Notes: generated by a model not told the origin, from the sequence alone. A stretch of DNA of 19,950 bases from Limnoglobus sp043780595 (GCA_043780595.1 JAYWCL010000067.1:1-19950); one strand, 5' to 3'; shown: positions 7,408 through 16,279, counted from the first letter of the stretch. Numbers and translations: made by a program.

Positions 7408-8661
7408 GTGATGTTCAAGATGGCGAAGCGGATGCTGTTCGAGGCCGACAAACGCCTGTTGTGGAAACTCGCGTGGAACATGGGCGTGAAGGGCGGCCTT
7501 TCGGTGCTTCGCCATAAATCGCGGCTCAAACGCGGCGAGGTGTTCCCTCCGTTCCTCTACGTTTCCATCATCAACTCGTGCAATCTGCGTTGTCAAGGCT
7601 GTTGGGTCGATGTCGCGCACAAGCAAAAGACAATCGACCCGCCCGCGTTCCGGAAGCTCATCCGCGAAGCCAAACAGATGGGCAATTCGTTCTTCGGCAT
7701 CGTCGGCGGCGAGCCGTTCATGCACCCGCAATTGCTCGATATGCTCGCCGAATTCCCCGAATGTTACTTCCAGATCTTCACGAATGGCCACTTCATCACC
7801 GATGAACGCGCCAAGCGGATTCGCGAACTCGGCAACGTGACGCCACTGATTAGCGTTGAAGGCACGGAGATCATTTCCGACGAACGCCGCGGCCGAACGG
7901 GCGTGCTTTCGAAGACGATGGAGGGGCTGCAAAACTGCTTGAATAACGGCGTTTTCACCGGTGTCTGCACGTCGCTGTGTCGGACGAACATCGACGATCT
8001 GCTTCGCGAAGTCTGGGTCGATCGGCTCATCGAAATGGGCGTGCTCTACACGTGGTTCCACGTCTATCGGCCGATGGGACCGAACCCGAATGCGGACCTG
8101 TGCCTCTCGCCGGAACAAGCGATGAAAGCCCGCAAGTTCGTGGTCGACATGCGAGCGAAAAAGCCGATCGTCATCATCGATGCCTACTACGATGGCGAAG
8201 GCCAGGCGCTCTGCCCGGCGGCCACCGGCATCAGCCACCACATCAATCCTTGGGGTGACATCGAGCCGTGCCCGATTGTGCAATTCTCGAAAGAATCGAT
8301 CCACACGACCGCAGAAGATGGCCGCACGCTCAAAGAAAAGTTTTTGAAGAGCGATTATTTACGCGAGTTTCGGGCCGTGGCCGCCGAAGCGACGCGGGGT
8401 TGCATCGTCCTCGAACGACCGGATTTGTTGAAAGCACTCGTCGAAAAGCACGGCGCGAAAGATGTGACCGCCCGCCAGACGGCACTCGCGGAGTTAGCCG
8501 CGATGCAAGTGCGAACGTCGCAGTACAACCCAGGCAACGAAGTCCCGGAAAAGAACCTGTTGTACCGCATTGCCAAGCGCGTGTTCTTCAACGATTTCGG
8601 CGTTTACAACGGTAAGGATCACACCCATAGCGCCGCTCCGGGAGTGCTGGCAGGCAAATAA
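7408..8661 (+). CDS. radical SAM protein with SPASM-like C-terminal cysteines
   Basis: A 417-residue radical SAM enzyme. CNLRCQGC (C58, C62, C65) is the CxxxCxxC motif that binds the catalytic [4Fe-4S] cluster, and GGEP (100-103) is the SAM-binding motif. Later cysteines (C269 in ALCP, C288 in GDIEPCPI, C332 in RGCIVLERP) with the INPWGDIEPC context resemble SPASM-type auxiliary-cluster ligation. It is not HpnH: the overall motif pattern differs and no hopanoid gene is near. Substrate unknown. GTG at 7408 and ATG at 7411 are adjacent; GGAG ends 10 nt before the GTG. It is followed on the same strand by two YkgJ-type genes, suggesting a shared metal-cluster-related job. Confidence 0.8.
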   Translation: MMFKMAKRMLFEADKRLLWKLAWNMGVKGGLSVLRHKSRLKRGEVFPPFLYVSIINSCNLRCQGCWVDVAHKQKTIDPPAFRKLIREAKQMGNSFFGIVGGEPFMHPQLLDMLAEFPECYFQIFTNGHFITDERAKRIRELGNVTPLISVEGTEIISDERRGRTGVLSKTMEGLQNCLNNGVFTGVCTSLCRTNIDDLLREVWVDRLIEMGVLYTWFHVYRPMGPNPNADLCLSPEQAMKARKFVVDMRAKKPIVIIDAYYDGEGQALCPAATGISHHINPWGDIEPCPIVQFSKESIHTTAEDGRTLKEKFLKSDYLREFRAVAAEATRGCIVLERPDLLKALVEKHGAKDVTARQTALAELAAMQVRTSQYNPGNEVPEKNLLYRIAKRVFFNDFGVYNGKDHTHSAAPGVLAGK

Positions 8662-8716
8662 TAATTGGTACGATTCAATCGTGGCGGTCATACAGCCATA
8701 GTCCGGAGTGCGAGCG

Positions 8717-9142
8717 ATGTCGAGCGAGAAGGCCAACGAACTGTGGTACCACGACGGCTTGCAGTTCACGTGTACGCAATGCGGGCACTGTTGCACGGGC
8801 GAGCCGGGCTACGTTTGGGTGAACGAAGAGGAAATTCGCGCACTCGCCAAGTTCCGCAAGGAACCCGAACGCGAGTTCGTTCCTCTTTACACGAAGAAAG
8901 CGAACAACAAGGTCACGCTGAAGGAGAAAGCGAACGGCGATTGCGTTTTCTTCGAGGCAGGCAAAGGCTGTACCGTTTACTCCGTTCGCCCGCGGCAATG
9001 TCGCACGTGGCCCTTCTGGGAAAGCAATTTGAAGAACCCCGACAAGTGGGAACAGACCGAAGGCATCTGCCCCGGTTCCGGTCAGGGCGAACTGATTACC
9101 GTGGAAGAGATCGTGAAGCGGATGAAGGTCATTAAGATGTAA
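8717..9142 (+). CDS. YkgJ-family cysteine cluster protein
   Basis: A 141-residue cytoplasmic protein of the YkgJ family (putative zinc- or iron-chelating domain). CTQCGHCC (C19, C22, C25, C26) gives the diagnostic CxxCxxCC, followed by C76, C85 (GCTVY), C95 (RPRQCRTWPF) and C118 (ICPGSG), the usual eight-cysteine pattern. The biochemical function of the family is not established; metal or Fe-S binding is inferred from the cysteines. The ATG at 8717 has GGAG 8 nt upstream, better than the in-frame GTG at 8708, which overlaps that site. It lies 55 nt after the radical SAM gene and 2 nt before the next YkgJ-like gene. Confidence 0.85.
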   Translation: MSSEKANELWYHDGLQFTCTQCGHCCTGEPGYVWVNEEEIRALAKFRKEPEREFVPLYTKKANNKVTLKEKANGDCVFFEAGKGCTVYSVRPRQCRTWPFWESNLKNPDKWEQTEGICPGSGQGELITVEEIVKRMKVIKM

Positions 9143-9144
9143 TC

Positions 9145-9612
9145 ATGATGTCGCCCGAACTGCGTAGCCGTGTGGAGGAAGTGTATCGGCGGGTCGATGC
9201 CGCCGTGGCGGAGGCGGGGCCGCGTTGCGATTCGTCGGGTCGTTGTTGTCGCTTCCACGAGTACGACCACACGCTGTTTATCAGTCAGTTTGAAGCCGAG
9301 ATTCTGCTCGAAACGGCCCCGACATACGCGAAGCCAGTGAGTGGCGAGTTCTGCCCGTTTCAGGTGAACAACATCTGCACGGCACGGGTCGAACGCCCGC
9401 TCGGTTGCCGAATTTACTTCTGCGATCCCGCCTATGAACCGCGCCAGTTCGACATCACCGAAGACGCGATTCGTTCGTTAAAAGCGCTCGCCGACGAATA
9501 TGAAACGGGTTGGCAGTACGCGCCGCTCCATCACTTCTTGAACGCCTCTGAACGCCGAGATACACCAATAGCAAGTGATCGTCGCATCGCGTTGCCGGTG
9601 GTGTTGGTTTGA
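9145..9612 (+). CDS. divergent YkgJ-like cysteine cluster protein
   Basis: A 155-residue protein related to the YkgJ family but not a close copy of its upstream neighbour. The first cluster is reduced to C28 and C34-C35 (CDSSGRCC), with serines where the second CxxC cysteine would be. C70 (FCPF), C78 (ICTAR), C88 (RPLGCRIYFC) and C93 keep the downstream pattern. It may bind a different metal centre or act as a partner of the preceding protein; this is inference. The ATG is 2 nt after the previous stop, indicating translational coupling. The last 25 residues, after the conserved part, are not recognisable. It converges on the kinase gene with 3 nt between stops. Confidence 0.8.
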   Translation: MMSPELRSRVEEVYRRVDAAVAEAGPRCDSSGRCCRFHEYDHTLFISQFEAEILLETAPTYAKPVSGEFCPFQVNNICTARVERPLGCRIYFCDPAYEPRQFDITEDAIRSLKALADEYETGWQYAPLHHFLNASERRDTPIASDRRIALPVVLV

Positions 9613-9615
9613 GCG

Positions 9616-12615
9616 TTACTTCGCTTCGAGGATCTCTACCTTGTGAACCGTCAGCCGATTTCCTTCGCCGACGGTCTGACTGCTGATTTGCATGTCGAGC
9701 TTGATTCCTGCCGGGGCGACAAAGTCGAACGTCGCCGTTTTCCACTTCCCACCTGTACTCGTGAGATCGATCTCATTTATGGGTGTATAGCTCCCACCCG
9801 GCTTACGAACGCTGACACGACCGACGGCATCGTTCTGTGTGAGATACTCCAACCGTACGCGGTACGTTCTGCTCGGCATCAAATTGCCGAGATCGCGAAC
9901 GTGAATTTGGGCGCTGATCTCGTCGTTGAGGTTCGTGATACCAAACCCGACTTTCCCGTCAATTTCTTCGGCCGAGAACTCCGCGATCGAGGCAGATTTC
10001 CAACAATCGGCACCGATTCCCGTCGGGAGATTCGGTCGACTATCGCCAGTGAAATTGGAATCGGCGAAGTTAAACTTGGCCGGCTTCATGGTGCCGAAGT
10101 CTGCTGTATACACGATCGACCCATCGGCAGAAGTGGGTTTCGGATCTTCCGCCACTTCCGCGACCGTCAAATTCTTGATCCACGCCCAGAGACCCTTCAT
10201 ATTGATGTTGTGGAACTCGAAGAAGCCACCTTTAGAACCTTTCAGGTCCACGTCGAACGTTTTCGTCGCCCATTGACCATCGGTGGCTGGTAGTTTGGCG
10301 ACATCCCACGCCATTGCGTTTCCCGGTCGTTGCGGTTTGAATCGGAGGAGAACGTTCTCGTTTCCGGTCTCGGTTCGGTAGGTAATCGTGAGAAGACATT
10401 TTCCCGAAGTCGCATCGAACTGCGGCGCGAAGAGCATCATCGAACCCTCTCCGCTCGCAGTCCGGAAGCCAATCACCGGTTCATCGTCGATTTTCTCGAC
10501 CGACCATTCACCCTCGGACATGTGTCGAAAAGTGCCGCCAGACCATTGCGGCGGTTGCGAACCCGTCTTCGATACAACCGTCCATTTGCGATTCTTTGGG
10601 TTGGCTTCGTCGACTACGAGTTTTCCTCGTTCGCGATACAGTGGATATTTGGTGAAGTCAGGTGCCAGTAGAATGCGTTCCACAGGCTTCGACAAAACGA
10701 GATCGTTCGGATCGAATATTTCCAGGGCACCGATCGATACCGCTTTCTCCGCTCCCACGTTATCGGAACCGACGACGATACGGATCGGAACGCCCTCGGG
10801 TCGCGTCCAAGAGAATTCTTCCGCACTCCATCGGCCTGCCGTATCGGCCAGTGCTTGTCTCTGGATCGTCTTGTGTTGTGGATCTTTTACGTCGAAGTAA
10901 CCGGTAGTGCTGGGCGTGGTCCGATAGGCCACGCGGAACCGGTATTCCTTGCCGTCGGCGAGAGGGCATTCGCATCCTCGTTCGATGTCGAAACTGAGCT
11001 GCGCGGATGACGCGTGAGTGAGATTCGATACACTCAGTCCCGCGACTCCGTTGAGAATTTCACCACGGTAAGCGGCGTCCGCGTCGGGCTTCCAACATTC
11101 GAGCGCGATGCCTTTCGGCAGGCCGAGCGATGGCTTATTCGCCAGCATTTCTTTCCACGTAATTTCAAATTTTGGAACGGCGACTGCATCGAATCGGAAG
11201 AGCGGTTTTTGGGCGAGAACGCGAATCGGCACAGTTACCGGAGTTACGAATTTCGGAGCGGATTTCGCTGTCGGTATCGGGTTCGATTTCGGTATGGCTT
11301 TGTTAGGTTCGATCGGCGTCACGGGGGAACTGTTCGCGACGACAGTCGTTCCATTGGTGTTCGGTAAGGACGTAGGAAGCACGGCATATGCAACGATGCC
11401 CGCCGCCACTACGACGAGTGCCGCTGCACCGCCCCACAAGGCCCACGGCTTCTTTTTATCGTTCCCGATTCGCGTACCGTTGAGACGCCGCGTACCCGAG
11501 GCGGCGATTTGATTCAACGTATTCTGGAGTTTCCCCGAACTGCCGAGATCGGTGCTACTCAGTCCGACCATGACGCGGCCCGCGCCGTGTTCTGGTAGCC
11601 AGTTCGCGAGCGATGAAATCACCTCCGCAGGCGTCTGGTAGCGGCGTTCGGGCTTCTTTTGCAACATCTTACCGACGACTTCCGCCAGCCCGTTCGGTAG
11701 CGTCCGGTCGAAAGTCATCAGTGAAGGCGCGTCTTTGAGTTGGTGCTGGAGCAGCTTTTGCGTCGTGTTGCCGCTGAACGGCGACTTCCCCGTGATGAGC
11801 GTGAAGAGCGTGGCTCCGAGGTTGTAAATATCGCTGCGAATGTCGATGTTCGGCGCGTTCATCGCCTGTTCCGGCGAGATGAAGTCTGCCGTACCGACGA
11901 CGGCACCATTATCGAGCATTTCCGTGAGTTTATCGGATTCGTCGGTGAACGAGCGAGCGAGGCCCATGTCGAGGATTTTGATCGTGCCGTCTTTCGCGAG
12001 CATCAGGTTCGCCGGCTTGATGTCGCGGTGGATGAAGCCTTTCTCGTAGGCATGTTGTAACCCCGCTGCCGCCTGCGCGATGTACTCCACAGCCCGCGAT
12101 GGGGTGATCGGACCGCCACTCGTCAGGATCTGCTCCAACGTCTGCCCTTCGACGTATTCCATCGCCAGATAGTGAATGTCCGCGTGCTTGCCGACGTCGT
12201 GCATTCGCACGATGTTCGGGTGATCGAGCGCTGCCGCCGCACGTGCCTCGCGTTGGAACCGCTCGACCGTTAGTTTTGAGTTTGCGTCTTTCTTCGCGAG
12301 CGTCAAAACCTTCAGCGCCACTAACCGGCGAAGCGTTTCGTGTTCGGCTAAATAGACCGCGCCCATCCCACCCTGGCCGATCTGCTCCTTCACCACATAC
12401 GGACCGAGCTTGAAGCCGCGATAGCGACCGGTAAGTAACAGTTTCGCTTGAAATCGCGTCAACAAGCCGCTTTTCACGAGCGTAGCTGCCGACTGAACCG
12501 CATCGGTCGGTAGGTCGGGGTATTCCCGCAAATGCGTGTCGAACAGTTCGGCGCGAACGATGCCGCTCTTGCGAACGAGATCGAGCAAGTCATTTGTCGA
12601 CGAAGGTGCGATCAT
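9616..12615 (-). CDS. membrane-anchored Ser/Thr protein kinase with large extracytoplasmic C-terminal part
   Basis: A 999-residue Hanks-type kinase. A helical region of about 70 residues, common before Gemmataceae kinases, precedes the kinase domain (about 72-340): glycine loop GQGGMG (80-85), ATP-binding K102 (ALKV), catalytic HRDIKPANLM (D198), DMGLAR in place of DFG (D216) and SPEQ in place of APE. A basic juxtamembrane stretch leads to one transmembrane helix (about 392-414) and a Thr/Pro-rich linker. About 500 residues then lie outside the cytoplasm and hold three beta-rich modules (about 499-634, 659-824, 839-998); the first and last share the GI-(A/G)-x-x-CWK opening and look like carbohydrate-binding or jelly-roll domains. 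A role in sensing envelope or extracellular ligands is inferred. The frame extends to a TTG at 12678, but the ATG at 12615 fits the family start; no clear ribosome-binding site is seen. Confidence 0.88.
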   Translation of the reverse strand: MIAPSSTNDLLDLVRKSGIVRAELFDTHLREYPDLPTDAVQSAATLVKSGLLTRFQAKLLLTGRYRGFKLGPYVVKEQIGQGGMGAVYLAEHETLRRLVALKVLTLAKKDANSKLTVERFQREARAAAALDHPNIVRMHDVGKHADIHYLAMEYVEGQTLEQILTSGGPITPSRAVEYIAQAAAGLQHAYEKGFIHRDIKPANLMLAKDGTIKILDMGLARSFTDESDKLTEMLDNGAVVGTADFISPEQAMNAPNIDIRSDIYNLGATLFTLITGKSPFSGNTTQKLLQHQLKDAPSLMTFDRTLPNGLAEVVGKMLQKKPERRYQTPAEVISSLANWLPEHGAGRVMVGLSSTDLGSSGKLQNTLNQIAASGTRRLNGTRIGNDKKKPWALWGGAAALVVVAAGIVAYAVLPTSLPNTNGTTVVANSSPVTPIEPNKAIPKSNPIPTAKSAPKFVTPVTVPIRVLAQKPLFRFDAVAVPKFEITWKEMLANKPSLGLPKGIALECWKPDADAAYRGEILNGVAGLSVSNLTHASSAQLSFDIERGCECPLADGKEYRFRVAYRTTPSTTGYFDVKDPQHKTIQRQALADTAGRWSAEEFSWTRPEGVPIRIVVGSDNVGAEKAVSIGALEIFDPNDLVLSKPVERILLAPDFTKYPLYRERGKLVVDEANPKNRKWTVVSKTGSQPPQWSGGTFRHMSEGEWSVEKIDDEPVIGFRTASGEGSMMLFAPQFDATSGKCLLTITYRTETGNENVLLRFKPQRPGNAMAWDVAKLPATDGQWATKTFDVDLKGSKGGFFEFHNINMKGLWAWIKNLTVAEVAEDPKPTSADGSIVYTADFGTMKPAKFNFADSNFTGDSRPNLPTGIGADCWKSASIAEFSAEEIDGKVGFGITNLNDEISAQIHVRDLGNLMPSRTYRVRLEYLTQNDAVGRVSVRKPGGSYTPINEIDLTSTGGKWKTATFDFVAPAGIKLDMQISSQTVGEGNRLTVHKVEILEAK

Positions 12616-12763
12616 GTGGTTGCAAGTTACAAGAAGGAGAGTGGATGCAGCCGCACGAATCACATTCGCGAACTGCAAGTGTTATGCAGTTAACACTAGT
12701 TCACAAAAGAATCGGCGCAGACGATAAATCACCGACTGAAAAGATATTTGAAAAACGAAGTAT

Positions 12764-12776
12764 GCGCTCAAAGCGC
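12764..12776 (-). terminator. possible weak terminator after ubiX
   Basis: GCGCT-CAA-AGCGC is a 5-bp stem about 55 bp beyond the ubiX stop. On the minus strand a TTTTT run follows, but about 8 nt past the stem, farther than in a standard intrinsic terminator. The region 12616-12828 must also contain the kinase promoter, which I cannot identify. Confidence 0.25.
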
Positions 12777-12828
12777 GAAATCTCATGCAGAACAAGAACA
12801 GCATTGCCGACTTTGCCGTAAAACCAGC

Positions 12829-13443
12829 CTAATGCCCCCAACGCTCGAACAGACAGTGCTCGACGCCGAATTGATCGCAGATGCGACCAACAATGAAATC
12901 GACCATGTCTTGTACCGTTTGCGGGCGCGTGTAATACGCGGGCATTGCTGGCATGACGACCGCGCCCGCTTCGGCGACGGCAACGAGGTTCTTCAGCGAA
13001 ATCAACCCGAGAGGCGTTTCCCGAGGCACGAGCACGAGCTTGCGACGCTCCTTTAAATGCACGTCGGCGGCACGGTGAATCAGATTCTCCGACACGCCGT
13101 GCGCGATCGAGGCTACCGTACCCATACTGCACGGACACACGACCATACCGCCCGTCAGGAACGAGCCGCTCGCGATGCCTGCCTGGAAGTTGCGGAAATG
13201 ATGATAGCGAATCCGCGAAAGATCGAGTTCCGCCGCAACGGGGCCGAGGAACTCATGCGGATCGAACGTAGTAGGATCGAGCGAGATCGGCCGACCGATT
13301 TCTCGGTCGAACACTTCCACCGCTGCCGGGCTGATCGTCAGGTGAACCGTACGGCCCGCCCGCAGAAACTGCTCCAGCAGCCGAACCGCGTACGGCGAAC
13401 CACTCGCCCCCGTTACCGCCAATACGAGATCGTGAATTGCCAT
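12829..13443 (-). CDS. ubiX: flavin prenyltransferase UbiX
   Basis: A 204-residue enzyme that prenylates FMN with dimethylallyl phosphate to make the prenylated cofactor used by UbiD-type decarboxylases. Family motifs are GASGS (12-16), VVCPCSMGTVASIAHG (101-116), LIHRAADVHLKERRKL (121-136), VPRETPLGLI (139-148) and PAYYTRPQT (168-176). Length and end-to-end pattern are normal for UbiX. No ubiD or quinone gene is in the window, so the partner decarboxylase must lie elsewhere. It is transcribed away from the duplicated antitoxin-like gene across an 83-bp region and towards the kinase gene, 213 bp further on; cotranscription with the kinase is possible but not supported. Confidence 0.93.
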   Translation of the reverse strand: MAIHDLVLAVTGASGSPYAVRLLEQFLRAGRTVHLTISPAAVEVFDREIGRPISLDPTTFDPHEFLGPVAAELDLSRIRYHHFRNFQAGIASGSFLTGGMVVCPCSMGTVASIAHGVSENLIHRAADVHLKERRKLVLVPRETPLGLISLKNLVAVAEAGAVVMPAMPAYYTRPQTVQDMVDFIVGRICDQFGVEHCLFERWGH

Positions 13444-13526
13444 ACGTTCACTAATTTAGGAGAGTTTGTCTATCCGTTACTGTAGTCGACCATGATAGAA
13501 TAATTCAAACTCACGGAGCAGACGGC

Positions 13527-14030
13527 ATGACAATCGAAGGCACAGTAATCAACGGCGTCGTCGTACTCGACGGCAGCCCGCAACTCCCCGAGGGACAGCG
13601 TGTGATCGTGGACCTTGAGAGTGACGACTTTGGGCCACCGCCATCTACGGAAACCTACGCGGAACACATTGCGAGGCTGAGGCAGGCGATGGCAGACATC
13701 GATGCGGGAATAAAGGGGATGCCACTTGAGCAATTCGCCGCGGAAATGAAAGCGGAATTTGGGTTGTCGGACACATCAGATTCGATGATTCTGAACGGCA
13801 CGGTCATCAACGGCGTCATCGTACTGGACGGCAGCCCGCAATTGGCTGAAGGGACTCGCGTGTTTGTGGATTTTGAAAACGACGACGTAGCACCACCTAC
13901 GGAGACTTATGCCGAACACGTTGCAACTCTCAAGCAGTCGATAGCAATGATGGACGCTGGCGAACGGGGACGGTCAGTTGAGGATGTATTCGGCGAGATC
14001 GAACGAGAACTCGAATCTCATCCTCGATAA
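13527..14030 (+). CDS. double-length antitoxin-like protein (two tandem homologous units)
   Basis: A 167-residue protein made of two copies of one about 80-residue unit, residues 1-86 and 87-167. Each unit begins with GTVINGV(V/I)VLDGSPQL, then (P/A)EG-x-RV, an acidic patch, and (S/T)TETYAEH or TETYAEH followed by a helix. The opening resembles the small DUF104 (AF2212-type) or AbrB-like antitoxin domain; the helical end would be the toxin-binding part in such proteins. The unit boundary carries an in-frame ATG at 13785, as if a separate gene had been fused after loss of a stop codon. GGAG 8 nt before the ATG at 13527 supports the start. No toxin (PIN, RelE) is adjacent: the next gene, 18 nt on, is a secreted protease. 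Function as antitoxin is inferred. Confidence 0.7.
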   Translation: MTIEGTVINGVVVLDGSPQLPEGQRVIVDLESDDFGPPPSTETYAEHIARLRQAMADIDAGIKGMPLEQFAAEMKAEFGLSDTSDSMILNGTVINGVIVLDGSPQLAEGTRVFVDFENDDVAPPTETYAEHVATLKQSIAMMDAGERGRSVEDVFGEIERELESHPR

Positions 14031-14048
14031 AGAGGTTCAGTCAGTACG

Positions 14049-15440
14049 ATGATCGCGCGCACCATTCTTGCCATGCTCCTGATTGCAACTGCCGCTTTCG
14101 CGCAGCCGGTTGGCCCGACGGTGGCGTGGCCGCTCGACGAGCTCATCCACACGAATGGTGCGAAATTTCGCGGCGTCATCCTCGACGATAGCCCCATTGG
14201 CGTGCGGTTTCGCGTCGTGCAACGGCCTGCGGGGCGGCCGACTGTGACCTTCACCACGTACTTCGCACGTAAAGAAGTCGCTGGCTTGAACCGCATCACC
14301 GATGCGCAGCGAACGACCCTCAAAGAACGACTTGCGGAACTCGATGCCAACGGCACAGGCGAACGAAAACGCATGGACGAACTGGTGCTGCAACCGGCCA
14401 CCTGGTTAGGCAAAGACGGGGCCGCGAAACGCTACGACTCCGAACGCTTCATCCTGATTTCCTCGGCTCCGGAGGAAGTGACTCGGCGTGCGGTCGTTCG
14501 CCTGGAACAGATCGGCACCGCTTACGCGCGGTTCTTACCTCCGCTCGCAAAAGTGGTTCGACCCACCACCGTATTACTCGCACCGGATCGTACCGAGTTT
14601 CAGGCATTGCTCGGCCCCGGCGTCGGCCCGATCCTGAACCCGGCGGTCTTTGAACCGGCTACGAATCGCATCATCTGCGGCAGCGACCTGCGCCAACTCG
14701 GTACCGACATGACGGCGGCGCGGTTGCACAACGTGCAACAACTGGCAACCATCGAGAAATATGAAGCGGAGATCAAGACGCTTTACAAAGAGGGCCGGGA
14801 ACGCGATCGCTTCCTGTTAGCCGTCGTCGATCAACGTAAGAAAGTGCTGGCCACCGAGCGCGAAAACGATGCGGGGTTCGATGCCGCCACCGCGAAACTG
14901 TTCGCGATTTTGTACCACGAATCGTTCCACGCCTACGCGGCCAACTCCGTTTACCCGCCACTGAGCATCGACGATGTGAAGGCCGGGAAAGGCACCGGCG
15001 AACTGCCGCGCTGGTTGAACGAAGGACTTGCGCAGATTTTTGAAACCGCCGTGCTCGATGGCAGCGAACTCCGCGTCGGGCACGCCGACCGCGACCGCTT
15101 GAAGCAGATTCTCGACCGGAAAGCAAAAGGCGAACTCGTGCCGGTGGCCGACTTACTCCGCGCGGGCAAAGACACCTTCGTGGCTGCACACGCCGACCAG
15201 AAAACGCTCGCCGATCGCGCGTATCTCACCGCATGGGGGCTGGCATTCTACCTCACCTTCGAGCGTCAACTCATCGGCACCCCCGCCTTCGCGAAGTACC
15301 TCACGGCGATCAATTCCGGTGGCGATCCCCTGGCAGCATTTGAGGCTCTCGTCGGCCAAGATATAGCCACGTTCCAAGCCGACTGGCACCAGTACCTCCT
15401 GCGACTTCGCCCCAACGGAACTGCACCATCCGCGAACTGA
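14049..15440 (+). CDS. secreted DUF1570-like zinc metalloprotease
   Basis: A 463-residue exported protein. The signal peptide (MIARTILAMLLIATAAFA, cleavage after AFA) leads to an N-terminal beta-rich region of about 80 residues that could bind a ligand, then a region with coiled-coil character (about 225-272). The catalytic HESFH (290-294) is followed about 30 residues later by LPRWLNEGLAQIFE with E325, the HExxH plus downstream Glu pattern of gluzincins, as in the DUF1570 or peptidase MA-like proteins frequent in planctomycetes. Substrate unknown. It lies 18 nt after the antitoxin-like gene and may be cotranscribed with it. Its stop is 4 nt from the stop of panB, which converges on it. Confidence 0.8.
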   Translation: MIARTILAMLLIATAAFAQPVGPTVAWPLDELIHTNGAKFRGVILDDSPIGVRFRVVQRPAGRPTVTFTTYFARKEVAGLNRITDAQRTTLKERLAELDANGTGERKRMDELVLQPATWLGKDGAAKRYDSERFILISSAPEEVTRRAVVRLEQIGTAYARFLPPLAKVVRPTTVLLAPDRTEFQALLGPGVGPILNPAVFEPATNRIICGSDLRQLGTDMTAARLHNVQQLATIEKYEAEIKTLYKEGRERDRFLLAVVDQRKKVLATERENDAGFDAATAKLFAILYHESFHAYAANSVYPPLSIDDVKAGKGTGELPRWLNEGLAQIFETAVLDGSELRVGHADRDRLKQILDRKAKGELVPVADLLRAGKDTFVAAHADQKTLADRAYLTAWGLAFYLTFERQLIGTPAFAKYLTAINSGGDPLAAFEALVGQDIATFQADWHQYLLRLRPNGTAPSAN

Positions 15441-15444
15441 CCGC

Positions 15445-16239
15445 TTACTGAAACGTCTCGGCGGCTGTGGGGAATTGGCCGTCTTTGACTTCGCGACAGT
15501 AGGCTGTCACCGCGTCGGTGATCGTTGTGCTCAGGTTGGCGTATTGCTTCACGAACTTCGGGCGAAAGTCGGGATACATGCCTAACATGTCGTGCAAAAC
15601 CAGCACTTGACCATCGCAACTCGGCCCCGCGCCGATGCCGATGATCGGCACGCTCACGGCGGCTGTCACTTGTGCCGCGACGTCGGCGGGGACGCCTTCG
15701 AGTACGATGCTGAACACGCCCGCGCGTTCGATTGCGATCGCATCGGCGAGGATTTGCTCGGCGTCGCGTTGCACCTTAAAACCGCCCATCTTATGCACCG
15801 ATTGTGGCGTCAACCCGATGTGCCCCATCACGGGGATGTCCGCCCGGATGCACGCCTCAATCGCCGGGAGCATCCGTTCGCCGCCTTCGAGTTTCACGGC
15901 CGCGGCTCCGATTTTCAGGAATCGCCCCGCGTTACGCACCGCCTGCGCGGCCGACACTTGATAACTGAGGAACGGCATATCCGCGACGATCAACGCCCGC
16001 GATGTGCCTCGCACGACGCAGGCCGTGTGGTAGAGCATGTCGCGCATCGTCACGGGTAACGGCGTCTTTTGGCCTTGAATGACCATGCCGAGCGAATCGC
16101 CAACGAGCAGCGCATCGACCCCTGCCCCATCGAGCAATTTCGCCGAAGTGTAGTCGTAGCACGTCAGGACCGCGAGTTTCTGCCCACGCGATTTCGCCGC
16201 ACGAAACTCGGGAACGGTCATCGGTTTCAAAGTGGCCAT
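15445..16239 (-). CDS. panB: 3-methyl-2-oxobutanoate hydroxymethyltransferase
   Basis: Catalyses transfer of a hydroxymethyl group from methylene-tetrahydrofolate to 2-oxoisovalerate, giving ketopantoate, the first committed step of pantothenate and CoA synthesis. The 264-residue chain shows LTCYDY (25-30), VGDSLGMVIQG (46-56, metal ligand D48), VADMPF (D87), VKLEGG (115-120), GHIGLTPQSVHKMGGF (139-154) and the catalytic glutamate E181 in VLEGVP. The start at 16239 is preferred because GGG lies 6 nt before it; the frame extends to ATGs at 16245 and 16266 without better support. It is the last gene of the run argB-argD-argF-panB, 40 nt after argF. panC and panD are not in the window. Confidence 0.95.
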   Translation of the reverse strand: MATLKPMTVPEFRAAKSRGQKLAVLTCYDYTSAKLLDGAGVDALLVGDSLGMVIQGQKTPLPVTMRDMLYHTACVVRGTSRALIVADMPFLSYQVSAAQAVRNAGRFLKIGAAAVKLEGGERMLPAIEACIRADIPVMGHIGLTPQSVHKMGGFKVQRDAEQILADAIAIERAGVFSIVLEGVPADVAAQVTAAVSVPIIGIGAGPSCDGQVLVLHDMLGMYPDFRPKFVKQYANLSTTITDAVTAYCREVKDGQFPTAAETFQ

Positions 16240-16279
16240 ACGCATCCCTTCGGGTAATGCGTGCATTTTACGGAGTTGT

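Noticed and set aside
7408..8661. Radical SAM gene considered as hopanoid enzyme HpnH
   Set aside because: The C-terminal cysteine pattern is SPASM-like, and no other hopanoid gene is nearby.
12616..12678. N-terminal extension of the kinase from a TTG codon, looking like a signal peptide
   Set aside because: No ribosome-binding site, and a signal peptide in front of a cytoplasmic kinase domain makes no topological sense; the ATG at 12615 fits the family.
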